This document shows positions 55,616 through 64,000 of a stretch of 64,000 nt of DNA, one piece after another. The notes beneath the pieces are model-generated. The model saw only the letters and a list, made by a program, of their open reading frames with translations. It had not been told where the DNA came from and did no database searches. The stretch comes from SAR324 cluster bacterium (GTDB lineage: Bacteria; SAR324; NAC60-12), in the NCBI GenBank assembly GCA_028281495.1, contig JANQJU010000034.1, positions 52,491 to 116,490 of the forward strand. Direction: 5' to 3'. Position 1 is the stretch's first letter. Every line of letters starts with the position of its first letter. The translations under genes and the position numbers were made by a program.

Positions 55616-56857
55616 TTAGGTGACAAACCCTTGGGTGATATCCTGATAGGTATCTCGACGACGAATCAGGCGAGCCTGACCTTGCTCCACCATCACTTCG
55701 GCCGGACGGGGTCGCATGTTGTAATGGGAACTCATGCACATTCCGTAAGCACCGGTATCGGCAATTGCGACACAATCTCCCAATTGAAGTCGGGGCAACC
55801 AGCGAGGTTCTAAGCCATTGGACGTGTGATTGAACACATCCCCAGTTTCACAAATGTTGCCTGCCAAGATCACAGAGTCCATTTTGCCTTCCATGCGAGA
55901 TGCGTTGTAGATACGGTGATAGGATCCATACATTGCTGGTCGGAGCAGATGATTGAAGCCAGTATCCATCCCGACAAACTGATACTGAGGCGTCTGTTTC
56001 ATGTTGGTTACGGTTGCCAGAAGTGTGCCTGCATTGGCAATCAGATAGCGTCCAGGTTCAATCTTAAGCTTTACATCCGAACCATACTCTTTGCAGAATT
56101 TTTGAAATCGAGCCGTCATTTTTTGTCCTAACGTCTCCACATCCAAAGGTTTCTGATCCGGGTGGTAAGGAACACCAAACCCACCACCAAAGTCGATAAA
56201 CTGCAAATTATGCAATTGCCGTGCTATTGAAAGGACCATTTCTACCGCTTCAATCATAGGCTCCGGTTCGAGAATTCCGGTGCCGATGTGAGAATGGATA
56301 CCGATCAAGGATAAATCGTACTTGCGGACTATTTCTTGAATTGTTTTCAAACGATCATGATAGACTCCAAATTTTGATTGAGGGCCTCCAGTAATGCAAT
56401 GGGCGTGATGTCCGCTGCCAACACCTGGATTGATCCGTACCGAAACCTCGGTGCCAGGATACTTCTCACCATACTTTTCCAGCAAGGTTAATGATTCGAT
56501 ATTGATTGGAATGTTGTGTTCCAGGCAATACTCTAACTCATTCAATCCTACATTGTTGCCGGTAAAGAGGATGCGTTCTGAAGGAAATCCGACCTCAAGA
56601 GCCAACTGTGCTTCCATGGGAGCAACCGCATCAATCCATGCTCCTTCTTCCAAGAGTATTTTTAGTATTGCAGGGTTATAGTTTGCCTTCATGGCATAGT
56701 GGATTTGAACGGGCACCTCGGCGAAACTCTTCCTTAACTTACGATATTGGGAATAAATCGAATCCGCCTCGTAGACATATAAGGGAGATCCAAATTCACG
56801 TAGGAGATCTTCAACCGAACAGCCGCCCAACCACATCATATTGTTGACTGATTCCAT
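55616..56857 (-). CDS. lysA: Diaminopimelate decarboxylase
   Basis: 413 residues of the alanine-racemase-fold (type III) PLP family. The PLP Lys57 is in HYAMKANYNP. HSHIGTG, FIDFGGGFGVPY and EPGRYLIA follow. GNICETGDVF supplies the catalytic Cys of the other subunit, and YGMCMSSHYNMRPRPAEV contains the substrate Tyr. Converts meso-diaminopimelate to lysine. AAGGAACCGTCCCT precedes the start. First gene of a probable operon with the large unknown and the cobD-like gene. Confidence 0.94.
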   Translation of the reverse strand: MESVNNMMWLGGCSVEDLLREFGSPLYVYEADSIYSQYRKLRKSFAEVPVQIHYAMKANYNPAILKILLEEGAWIDAVAPMEAQLALEVGFPSERILFTGNNVGLNELEYCLEHNIPINIESLTLLEKYGEKYPGTEVSVRINPGVGSGHHAHCITGGPQSKFGVYHDRLKTIQEIVRKYDLSLIGIHSHIGTGILEPEPMIEAVEMVLSIARQLHNLQFIDFGGGFGVPYHPDQKPLDVETLGQKMTARFQKFCKEYGSDVKLKIEPGRYLIANAGTLLATVTNMKQTPQYQFVGMDTGFNHLLRPAMYGSYHRIYNASRMEGKMDSVILAGNICETGDVFNHTSNGLEPRWLPRLQLGDCVAIADTGAYGMCMSSHYNMRPRPAEVMVEQGQARLIRRRDTYQDITQGFVT

Positions 56858-57049
56858 AGGGACGGTTCCTTGTTCTGTTCTTGATATTTCTGAAATGAGT
56901 GTATAAAGACAACACTAGGCTGGTTATGGTTGATCCCACGTATTTCGGAGTCTCAACTGCGATTTTTGTACGGGATATTGCCGGATTATTCAAGTGAGAA
57001 GGTCGGTTACCAAAGTAAGGGATTTGCACTCAAAACAAGAAGAGGATGA

Positions 57050-58291
57050 ATGGCAGAAAAAAAAAGTAACGCATTGAAACGCTATGCAATTTGGGGAGTA
57101 CCGATTCTTTTGCTTCTAATTATCGCAGGCTTTCTTTACCTCCTGTTCGCCCCCCAGGAGGAGTTGAGCGACACGATTTCAATAGCCCAGGAAGTGGATC
57201 TAGAACCTGCTGAAGAGCCGATGGTAGACGGAAATCTACCGTTGGAGTCCGAAATGGGAGAAACTGAGATTCCTTCTGAACCCATGGAGGAATCAACGGA
57301 GACTACCGATTCTGTTGCCTTAACAGATGAAGCCGTCGAGCCGTTACCTCCTCCAGATGTGGAGCCAGAGACAACTCAGACTTCCACCATGGCCCCAACA
57401 ACAACAGTGGAGACAATGACCGCCTCCCCTACGACGATGCCTCCTTCGTCATCAACCGCTGATTCCCCACCCAAGACACCACCCAAGAAATCTCCCATAG
57501 ACCGTGTCAAAGCGGCTCTGGTTGAAACCGATGAAGATCCGTGGACAATTATCAACCCTCGAAAATCCGATTCAGCACCGGGCAGTTGGGAAACCATCTT
57601 GGTTCAGAACCATCTCAAGTTTGATTACACAGTCATGTCTCAAGGGCCGACTAACTGGCAACTCGCAAAAACCGATAAGAAACTTAAGGTGCAGTTTGCC
57701 CATGAGCAATCGGATCAGAAGGATATTTTGTCACGTAAGAAAAAAGGCAAATACGTTGTACAGCTTATATCGGTGGATCCTAAAAGGATTCGGCAAGCTT
57801 TGGATTTGGTCAAAACCCTGGTGGAAAACGGGTACTATAGTTATTTGCACCGCACCGAAGAAAAATTTGAAGGAAAGCATTGGTTTCGTGTGCGAGTCGG
57901 TACCTTCAAAACTTCGGAAGAAGCTCAACTCGTGGGGCAAGAAATCTACTACCGTTATCGAGATTATGAAACGTTGCCGCAAAATTATTGGTCGGTTCTT
58001 CCATCGTCACGAGAACTGAGCGGAGAGCTGGTGGATCTTCGTGCTCAGCAGGCAAAACCTTGGTTTGTCGAGCTCCCACATTATGGCTCCTCGGAAAAAG
58101 CCTTTGCTGACCTCCCTGGCCTATCGGAGACTGTGGACTTCTCCTATCTGTCTCGTAAGAAAGAAGCCAACAAGGTGACCTATCGAATACGAGTGGGATT
58201 TTATGAAACTCAATCAGATGCCAAAAAAGGACTACGCGCTTTACGCAAGGTCAAATCATCCTATAAAAATTCCAAAATCGTAAAAATATGA
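57050..58291 (+). CDS. Membrane-anchored protein with two SPOR-like domains
   Basis: 413 residues. A short basic N-terminus and one helix (about 12-34) anchor it, with the rest in the periplasm. Residues 40-150 are a Glu/Pro/Thr linker. Two SPOR-type units end it: GKYVVQLISV to FRVRVGTFKTSEEA (about 230-300), and KPWFVELPHYGSSEKA to YRIRVGFYETQSDAKKG (about 340-405). SPOR domains bind denuded peptidoglycan at the division site. AAGAGGATGA stands before the ATG. The next gene overlaps by four bases. Confidence 0.85.
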   Translation: MAEKKSNALKRYAIWGVPILLLLIIAGFLYLLFAPQEELSDTISIAQEVDLEPAEEPMVDGNLPLESEMGETEIPSEPMEESTETTDSVALTDEAVEPLPPPDVEPETTQTSTMAPTTTVETMTASPTTMPPSSSTADSPPKTPPKKSPIDRVKAALVETDEDPWTIINPRKSDSAPGSWETILVQNHLKFDYTVMSQGPTNWQLAKTDKKLKVQFAHEQSDQKDILSRKKKGKYVVQLISVDPKRIRQALDLVKTLVENGYYSYLHRTEEKFEGKHWFRVRVGTFKTSEEAQLVGQEIYYRYRDYETLPQNYWSVLPSSRELSGELVDLRAQQAKPWFVELPHYGSSEKAFADLPGLSETVDFSYLSRKKEANKVTYRIRVGFYETQSDAKKGLRALRKVKSSYKNSKIVKI

Positions 58292-58842
58292 ATCGACTTG
58301 CTGCTTGTCTAGGAATCCTATTTTGTCTGTTCGGTGCAATTGATGTTGATGCCACTCAAAAAGACGAACGGCTGACCCCTCTGTTTGAGATGCTTCATGC
58401 GGCCCAGAGTCCGATTGAGGCGCGTTTGATTGAAGCTCGCATATGGCATATTTGGACGATGAGTGATGCAGGTCCTATTGACGAGCTGATGCTCAAAGGA
58501 ATGAGAGCGATGGAAGGAAGCGATTACCCAACTGCTTTGGAAGCGTTCAACGAAGTGATTGCCCAAGCCCCGGATTTTGCAGAAGGCTGGAATAAACGTG
58601 CAACGCTGTACTATTTAATGGAAGACTATGAAGCATCAATTGCTGATATCAACCGAACTCTGGAATTGGAGCCACGTCATTTCGGTGCCGTTTCTGGACT
58701 CGGTTTGGTGTATACCGCGTTAGGACGGTACGAGGATGCCATTAAGGTTTTTAAAAAAGCTCTTAAAATCAACCCCCATCTGAGCGGCGCACAAAGCAAT
58801 ATCGACTCCCTCACCAAATTGCTAAATAGCCAAAAAATTTAA
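58288..58842 (+). CDS. Secreted TPR protein coupled to the SPOR protein
   Basis: 184 residues. The ATG overlaps the TGA of the SPOR gene (ATGA). The signal peptide MNRLAACLGILFCLFGAIDV ends near DAT. Three TPR units follow residue 80 (SDYPTALEAFNEVIAQAPDF, then ALYYLMEDYEASIADINRTL and YTALGRYEDAIKVFKKALK). Probably a periplasmic partner of the SPOR protein at the envelope. It converges on the Sel1 gene with a 4-base gap. Confidence 0.82.
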   Translation: MNRLAACLGILFCLFGAIDVDATQKDERLTPLFEMLHAAQSPIEARLIEARIWHIWTMSDAGPIDELMLKGMRAMEGSDYPTALEAFNEVIAQAPDFAEGWNKRATLYYLMEDYEASIADINRTLELEPRHFGAVSGLGLVYTALGRYEDAIKVFKKALKINPHLSGAQSNIDSLTKLLNSQKI

Positions 58843-58846
58843 TTGT

Positions 58847-59539
58847 TCAGCGCCCCAATCTTCGTAAAGCACGATGCGCATGTTCCGCTCCTCGTTCGGC
58901 AGCAATCTGGTACCAATTTCCAGCAACTTGTAAATCTATCGCCACTCCATTTCCCTTTTCATAAAAGGTTCCCAAACGATAAGCAGCTTCACCGTGCCCA
59001 CTGTTAGCTGCCCGCTGGTACCATCGCAATGCTGCATTATAGCTTTGAAACGTGCCTTGTCCACGCTCGAACAAAACTCCAAGATTGAATTGCCCTTCTG
59101 GATTGCCTTGCTCTGCCGCCCGGCGCGCCCAACGCAGAGCGTCCTTATAGTTTTGAGACAATCCACGCCCCTTGCGGAACATGCGTGCTAAGCTGGCTTG
59201 GGCGCTCGGCTCCCCCTTGACCGCAGCACGGCGATACATTTCAGCAGCAATTCCGTAATTCAATTTCACCCCCCAGCCATTATAATACATATCCCCCAAA
59301 CTCTCGTAGGCTTTTGGATGCCCTTGGTCCGAAGCTGCCGTTAGCCAATACAACGCCTCAGTATAGTTTCGAATCACGATTTGACCTTCTTTGAACATCA
59401 CCCCGAGTTGATATTGTGCTTCGGAATCTCCGTCTTTAGCAGCATCGCGAGTATCATAAAAATCCAATGCGAATGCGTGCCCTGTCGCGGCTATCAGCAC
59501 AATGCTAAACACCAATCGTTTGAAAAAAAAGGAATGCAT
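58847..59539 (-). CDS. Secreted Sel1-repeat protein
   Basis: 230 residues from the second ATG (59539), which has AGG at a suitable distance. The first ATG at 59545 has too short a gap. Signal peptide ends near ATGHAFA. Five Sel1-like units of 36 residues follow, with the pattern EAQYQLGVMFKEGxG and ALxWxxxAAxQGxPxA. Sel1 proteins scaffold complexes. It lies 19 bases after the chemoreceptor gene on the same strand. Confidence 0.85.
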   Translation of the reverse strand: MHSFFFKRLVFSIVLIAATGHAFALDFYDTRDAAKDGDSEAQYQLGVMFKEGQIVIRNYTEALYWLTAASDQGHPKAYESLGDMYYNGWGVKLNYGIAAEMYRRAAVKGEPSAQASLARMFRKGRGLSQNYKDALRWARRAAEQGNPEGQFNLGVLFERGQGTFQSYNAALRWYQRAANSGHGEAAYRLGTFYEKGNGVAIDLQVAGNWYQIAAERGAEHAHRALRRLGR

Positions 59540-59558
59540 CGCCATGGCCTAATGTGAA

Positions 59559-60995
59559 TTAGGTTCGAAAACGTGACACCTGATCATTGAGACTGCTCAC
59601 CAAACCACGAAGCCCCTCAGTACTTCGGGCCGCTTGTTTTGTTGTTGCTAAAAGCTGTTCCGCAGAGGCCGCGATGGTTCCCCCTTCATCAGAAACAATT
59701 TTAATAGCATTGTTGATATCCTGAATCATTGTACTCTGCTGCAATATCGTTTCCGTGATTCCGTTCATCTCTCCTGAAATCTCGCGGACTTGGGTGATGA
59801 TTTCGTTCAGAATATTGGAAGTATCAGCAATCACACTATGGCTTTCCTGAACATTCTGACTACTCACTTCAATCAACTTGCGAATCTCAACAACCGAAGC
59901 GCTACTGCGTTCTGCCAGTTTCCTCACTTCATCGGCAACAACCGCAAAGCCTTTCCCCAAATCTCCAGCTTTTGCCGCTTCAATAGCAGCATTTAATGAG
60001 AGCAGATTGGTTTGTTTGGCGATGCCGGTAATCACGTTAACAATGCCTTCAATTTCTTTACTGCTCTCTTCAATTTTGATCATCGTTTCGTTAGTCTTTG
60101 CCACAGCTTCTACCCCTTTGGCGGCACTCTGTTCGGCCTTGTTGGTATGTTGCTGCATCTCTTGAACCGTGGATGTCGTTTGGTTGAAATTGGTGGTCAT
60201 TTCCTGCACAGTTTCAAAACTCTTTTGCAGGCTTTCGGATTCCCGATCTGTGGCTTCTGCGATTTCCTGGACGGCCAATTCCATTTCCTTTGAGGTGGCT
60301 TCTGACTCTGCGGCGGTCACCGCCACTCGTTCTGCATTCATAGCCACTTCCTTGATGATATTTTCTAAGTTGCCCGCCATCGCTTGAGATTTGGCCTGAG
60401 CTATAGAGGCTGCCTCAAAGGCCTTAATTTTGTTAATCGAGAAAATTTGGGAAAGAATGAGCATTAAAATAGGTAATGTGAAATAGGTCGAAACCAGCCG
60501 TCGAAATTGTTCTGTGTCTGGAATCACATTGTCAGGAAACACATAATTCGGATCATTATGGAGGTAAAGCATAACCATTAGGAACCCTAAAACGATAGCT
60601 CCCCAGACCCATCCGCTCCGCGTGCCAGTGGTCAGAATGGCAATTATGGGGACAATGCTCAGCCACAGGCTGCTTAGCGACACAAAGCCCCCTGTGTAAT
60701 AACTGGTATAAATCAACAAGCAAAACAGCATTCCAGCAAAAAGATTTCCACAGAGCAGAATCGATTGTGTGATTCGCAACAAAAAAGGAAGTGTGATGCA
60801 TAATAAAACCATTCCGGCGGCACCCACAGCACCTCCCGAAAATCCCCAACTGCTAAATTGAATAGTGTAGACGATTCCGACAAAAATGGCGGCCGTCGAA
60901 AAATAGATGAGCAACCGTGCCCCCAAAAAAGATTCGGGTCGAATCTTGAGCTTATCAGGGATGATTCCTTCAATAAATGAATTCCATGCCTTCAT
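59559..60995 (-). CDS. Methyl-accepting chemotaxis protein with a multi-helix membrane sensor
   Basis: 478 residues from the ATG at 60995, directly after AAGGAGGGATTT. A frame to 61073 is rejected. The N-terminal 220 residues hold about six transmembrane helices and no large periplasmic domain. No HAMP region is seen. The signalling hairpin has NLLSLNAAIEAAKAGDLGKG and FAVVADEVRKLAERS. So it senses something in or near the membrane and signals through CheW/CheA, which are not encoded in the window. Confidence 0.92.
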   Translation of the reverse strand: MKAWNSFIEGIIPDKLKIRPESFLGARLLIYFSTAAIFVGIVYTIQFSSWGFSGGAVGAAGMVLLCITLPFLLRITQSILLCGNLFAGMLFCLLIYTSYYTGGFVSLSSLWLSIVPIIAILTTGTRSGWVWGAIVLGFLMVMLYLHNDPNYVFPDNVIPDTEQFRRLVSTYFTLPILMLILSQIFSINKIKAFEAASIAQAKSQAMAGNLENIIKEVAMNAERVAVTAAESEATSKEMELAVQEIAEATDRESESLQKSFETVQEMTTNFNQTTSTVQEMQQHTNKAEQSAAKGVEAVAKTNETMIKIEESSKEIEGIVNVITGIAKQTNLLSLNAAIEAAKAGDLGKGFAVVADEVRKLAERSSASVVEIRKLIEVSSQNVQESHSVIADTSNILNEIITQVREISGEMNGITETILQQSTMIQDINNAIKIVSDEGGTIAASAEQLLATTKQAARSTEGLRGLVSSLNDQVSRFRT

Positions 60996-61134
60996 AAATC
61001 CCTCCTTTTTGTAGAACGCGAGTGTCTTTTCATTATGGCCCCCACCATAAAGTGAAAAATGCCAGGATATCACCGCAACAGTCGCAATGTTATCGCGTTT
61101 AAGTTCGTGAAAATACTACAAAAAACACAATCCT

Positions 61135-61163
61135 TTGACAAGCGACGAGGCGCTAGAGATTAT
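61135..61163 (+). promoter_or_regulatory. Probable sigma-70 promoter of the Fur-family gene
   Basis: TTGACA at 61135-61140 matches the -35 box exactly. GATTAT at 61158-61163 follows after 17 bases. It points toward the Fur-family gene 154 bases on, giving a long leader. The rest of the gap 60996-61134 has no gene. Confidence 0.45.
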
Positions 61164-61226
61164 TACCTATTTCAAAGTTCATGACTTCACAAAACAACCA
61201 TGTTACCATCGGCCCCCGTCTGGCAG

Positions 61227-61248
61227 CGCAGCCGTATCATCGGCTGCG
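61227..61248 (+). other. Hairpin in the leader of the Fur-family gene
   Basis: Perfect 8-base arms CGCAGCCG and CGGCTGCG around TATCAT, between the predicted promoter and the ATG at 61317. Only a weak pyrimidine run follows. Could be an attenuator or an mRNA structure. Confidence 0.4.
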
Positions 61249-61316
61249 TCCCTTCTGTGTATCATCCGTTTTGAATCCAATGAATACACGATCCTGGCCT
61301 CCAAGCAACATCTGCA

Positions 61317-61739
61317 ATGGAAATTCAACAGCTCAAACAAATGATCCGGGATACTGGATTGAAATGCACGTCCACGCGGCTTGCAGTTTTGCAATTTTTG
61401 GTTGATATACACCGCCCTGTTTCAATCCAAGAAGTCATTCAAAATCTCAAGGACACATCAATCAATGAAGTGACTGTGTACCGAATCTTGGATAGTTTTG
61501 TAGAAAAAAAATTAGTGCAACAGGTAGACCACTGGGACCGCCATCGGCTTTACGAAGCCCATTTAGAAGAAGGTTGTCAGAGCAATCATGCACATTTCAG
61601 TTGCCGAGAATGCGGACAGGTTTTATGTTTGGAAGATTCTGGTTCCTGGCAACTGGCCACTGTGGTGCTCCCCCCCGGATACGTTGCCAATCAAATACGT
61701 TTTCAAATTGAAGGCATTTGCCCTCAATGCAATCACTGA
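61317..61739 (+). CDS. Fur-family metal-responsive regulator
   Basis: 140 residues. The winged helix-turn-helix (about 10-85) contains CTSTRLAVLQFLVD and NEVTVYRILDSF. A zinc-type site follows: HAHFSCRECGQVLCLED and CPQCNH provide two CxxC pairs for structural zinc. Whether it answers iron, zinc or peroxide cannot be told. No Shine-Dalgarno sequence is clear. A second Met (residue 9) is an alternative start. The next gene follows in 12 bases. Confidence 0.88.
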   Translation: MEIQQLKQMIRDTGLKCTSTRLAVLQFLVDIHRPVSIQEVIQNLKDTSINEVTVYRILDSFVEKKLVQQVDHWDRHRLYEAHLEEGCQSNHAHFSCRECGQVLCLEDSGSWQLATVVLPPGYVANQIRFQIEGICPQCNH

Positions 61740-61751
61740 GAGAGGAAATTT

Positions 61752-62060
61752 ATGAGTGAAACCATTGACGAACTAACCATCCACTACGAAGAAGACGGTA
61801 TTGAAATCGTTCGTGAAGAAGCAAAACATGTATTATCCAAGGGTTCTTGGACCACCATCATGTTTTTATATCGAGACTGGGACCGCAGAAAAGAAGCCTA
61901 CAGCGACCTAAAAGCCACGATACGTCGTTACCAAAAACGGAACAATCGATTTCAACAGCAGTCGAAATTTAATATTTCCAGTGCAAAGCAGGCTCGACAA
62001 ATCTCTGACGTATTGAACGAGTGGTTTGCCGAAGATGATTCCAACGCTTCCTCGAAATGA
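61752..62060 (+). CDS. Small conserved hypothetical protein
   Basis: 102 residues, strongly charged, no signal peptide. The block SKGSWTTIMFLYRDWD, with ATIRRYQKR and SKFNISSAKQA after it, looks like a conserved cytoplasmic family, but I cannot name it. GAGAGGAAATTT stands before the ATG. It is between the Fur-family gene and pabB, with gaps of 12 and 6 bases, so all three are likely one transcript. Confidence 0.72.
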   Translation: MSETIDELTIHYEEDGIEIVREEAKHVLSKGSWTTIMFLYRDWDRRKEAYSDLKATIRRYQKRNNRFQQQSKFNISSAKQARQISDVLNEWFAEDDSNASSK

Positions 62061-62066
62061 GGGGGC

Positions 62067-63458
62067 ATGGCTTGGATGCAATCGCTTGATCTGCAATCGA
62101 CTCCTCATCAATTATTTTCCCACTTACAGTCTTCCATTCCATCGGCAGTTCTGTTGGAAAGCAGCTACCCTCACCCTCATTATGGCCGATACACGCTGAT
62201 TGCTGCCGACCCCATAGCGTCTTTCAAATACCAAGCTCCCCGTTTACAGATTTCCCAACAGAGTTCAGAAGGCGTTAAAGAAAGTACGATCCAAACCACG
62301 TCTGGTACAGAAGTCCTCAACGCCCTCCAAGAGTTGCTGCGCGAAACACGTCCTACCAACTTTCAATCCCAAACTACATTTGCTGGAGGAGCCATTGGTT
62401 ATTTTAGTTATGATTTCGGACAAATGTTATGGCCTCGTCATGTGATTGGAAAATCAAGCGATTGGCCCGAGTGCTGTTTTTTTATTTACGATGGGGCCTT
62501 GGTGTATGATCAGCTAAAAGGTTCCTATCACTATTATGGAACCCCCGGCACATGGATGGCAAATCTAGAAAATTTTGCGGAAGTGGAGTCTCAAGCCAAC
62601 ACATTGTTTTCGATCACTCCACTGCAATCTAACATATCTCGTAAAGATTATTTGGAATTGATTCGCCAAATCCAATATTGGATTCGCGAGGGAGATGTAT
62701 ACCAAGTGAATCTATCCCAGCAATTCACAGCAGACACCCATGCCTCTCCTTGGGAAATTTATCAACGTCTTGCTCAATCACATCCAGCTCCATTTTCTGG
62801 TTTTTTTCCAGTTGATGCATCACAGGCAGTTCTTAGCACATCACCAGAACTTTTCTTTCGGTTGAAAGATCGTCAGGCTTTGGTTCGCCCGATCAAAGGC
62901 ACGGTGCCTCGTCGTCCCACCCCACAACAAGACGATGCAGCCAAGCAACAACTCTGGAATAGCATTAAAGATAATGCAGAGCTGCTCATGATTGTGGATC
63001 TCGAACGCAACGATTTGGGGCGTGTTTGCGAATATGGGACAGTGGCCGTTCCTGAATTGAAAACGGTCGAAAGTTACGCTTCGGTGCACCACCTGGTTGC
63101 TTCCATTCAAGGCACACTCAGAGAAGACAGTAACGTATTCGATCTCATTGCTGCCTTGTTTCCTTGTGGTTCGGTTACAGGTGCCCCCAAACTGAGAGCA
63201 ATGGAACGTATCGAGCAGCTAGAATCTTTTCCAAGAGCAGTTTATACAGGAAGTTTGGGATGGATTGATTTTGATCATAACGCGGAATTCAACGTTGCAA
63301 TCCGGACATTAATGATGAACCAGTCTAAGTTGTCTCTGAACTTAGGAGGGGGAATTGTGATCGATAGTGACCCCAATCAAGAATACGAAGAAACCTTGCA
63401 CAAAGGAGTGGCTCTAGCCAAGGCTTTAGGAACTCAATTCTCAGACGATGCTTCTTGA
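62067..63458 (+). CDS. pabB: Aminodeoxychorismate synthase component I
   Basis: 463 residues of the chorismate-binding family. The PIKGT motif with Lys277 (the equivalent of E. coli PabB Lys274) separates it from anthranilate synthase, which has Ala there. IVDLERNDLGRV, GSVTGAPKLRAMERI and the final GGGIVIDSDPNQEYEE also fit. Converts chorismate and glutamine-derived ammonia to aminodeoxychorismate for folate. The amidotransferase pabA and the lyase pabC are not nearby. Confidence 0.92.
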   Translation: MAWMQSLDLQSTPHQLFSHLQSSIPSAVLLESSYPHPHYGRYTLIAADPIASFKYQAPRLQISQQSSEGVKESTIQTTSGTEVLNALQELLRETRPTNFQSQTTFAGGAIGYFSYDFGQMLWPRHVIGKSSDWPECCFFIYDGALVYDQLKGSYHYYGTPGTWMANLENFAEVESQANTLFSITPLQSNISRKDYLELIRQIQYWIREGDVYQVNLSQQFTADTHASPWEIYQRLAQSHPAPFSGFFPVDASQAVLSTSPELFFRLKDRQALVRPIKGTVPRRPTPQQDDAAKQQLWNSIKDNAELLMIVDLERNDLGRVCEYGTVAVPELKTVESYASVHHLVASIQGTLREDSNVFDLIAALFPCGSVTGAPKLRAMERIEQLESFPRAVYTGSLGWIDFDHNAEFNVAIRTLMMNQSKLSLNLGGGIVIDSDPNQEYEETLHKGVALAKALGTQFSDDAS

Positions 63459-64000
63459 ATTCAAGAGACCTTCATGAGATCGGCCTTCACGAAATAGGCC
63501 TACATGAAATGAGCATCGGTGAATTGGAAAAGGTGCAATTTGTTGCATTTTTAAAAACCCGTACCTAAATGTCTGAATTCTGAAACTCCCTAGCCAACCA
63601 ACGCTTTCCATCTTTACACGAACCCGCCTTTTCATCAGAGGTGTTCCCGCCAAAAACGTCGAACTGCTCTGAAGTTAGTTCAGTCCTATAAACGTCACTC
63701 AATTCACCAAATTTGGTAAGTTCAGGCGATGCGGTGCAAAACGGTGCAGGCAGTCTCAACTCGATTGATCGTCTGTTGCAAATTGGGGCAGGTGTGTTCA
63801 ATTATGAAAATTTGAGGGCCATACTATCGATGTTCAATATCAAGTAACCATTTGTAATTAAAAGATTTTTTTCGTATGGCATACATCTAGCTTCTTAAGA
63901 GATGGGGGATTCACGCAGTACAAAAAATCAGGGTCAAACTGTAATGTTCACCGTGCTGTCGTCTTTCCTCAAGATATCGCAAGAAATCTCGTACTTTGGA
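63459..64000. other. Unresolved segment with possible gene remnants
   Basis: Begins with three degenerate 15-16-base repeats (63469-63513, TTCATGAGATCGG-like). Then two overlapping frames compete. On + 63692-63847 encodes a start-less peptide containing GAGSLNSIDRLLQIGAGVFN, ending in TAA. On - 63565-63801 is open for 78 codons from a TTG. Neither has a ribosome site or known domain. Possibly decayed coding sequence. 63848-64000 shows nothing recognisable. Confidence 0.4.

Overview
This 64 kb window is from a chemoheterotrophic Gram-negative bacterium. The evidence is three predicted outer-membrane or LolA-like proteins, SPOR-domain and DUF2459 envelope proteins, a chemoreceptor, and dense two-component signalling. 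Base composition is roughly balanced. The mix of long multi-domain kinases, TPR, Sel1 and ankyrin proteins recalls deltaproteobacteria-like or related lineages, but no marker here fixes the phylum. I saw no rRNA, tRNA, CRISPR array or intact insertion sequence.

Layout. 1-7000: a partial membrane gene, a degenerate COG2187 kinase-like protein, a DegP/HtrA protease, an HrpA-type DEAH helicase and a small secreted protein. 7000-13100 is the accessory-looking part. It holds a putative M91-type metalloprotease effector carrying an IQ motif, an outer-membrane protein, decayed IS630-transposase and TPR fragments, two TPR genes and diverged intergenic repeats. 13100-18800: an SMP-30-like protein, then an operon of an MMPL/RND transporter, a LolA-like lipoprotein-sorting protein and an outer-membrane barrel. 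19100-26800: a complete xylose module (ROK regulator, xylA, xylB, tkt, tal), taking xylose through the non-oxidative pentose phosphate pathway. 26900-33300: a signalling operon (secreted helical protein, hybrid kinase with three receiver domains, CheR, RsbU-type phosphatase). 33700-37450: a GH13 alpha-amylase lipoprotein with LacI-type operator copies upstream. 37600-42800: small envelope proteins and a 1385-residue SNF2 helicase. 42800-49100: molybdenum cofactor genes (moaD-moeA-moaC, and moaA separately) flanking a histidine kinase/receiver/adenylate cyclase fusion. 49200-56900: an ankyrin protein, a CobD-like aminotransferase, an unrecognised 1214-residue protein and lysA. 57000-63500: a SPOR/TPR pair, a Sel1 protein, a methyl-accepting chemotaxis protein, a Fur-family regulator, a small conserved protein and pabB. 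The last 500 bases hold only ambiguous remnants.

The features most worth a second look are these. (1) A set of locus-specific tandem repeats (18 to 37 bp units, different sequence at each locus) fills the spacer just upstream of at least five genes. (2) The IQ-motif plus HExxH protein at 7287-8069 looks like a eukaryote-directed effector. (3) The 1214-residue protein between lysA and the cobD-like gene is unrecognised. (4) Three LacI-type operator copies precede the amylase.

All start choices, motif positions and repeat coordinates were read by eye. No database search was run.
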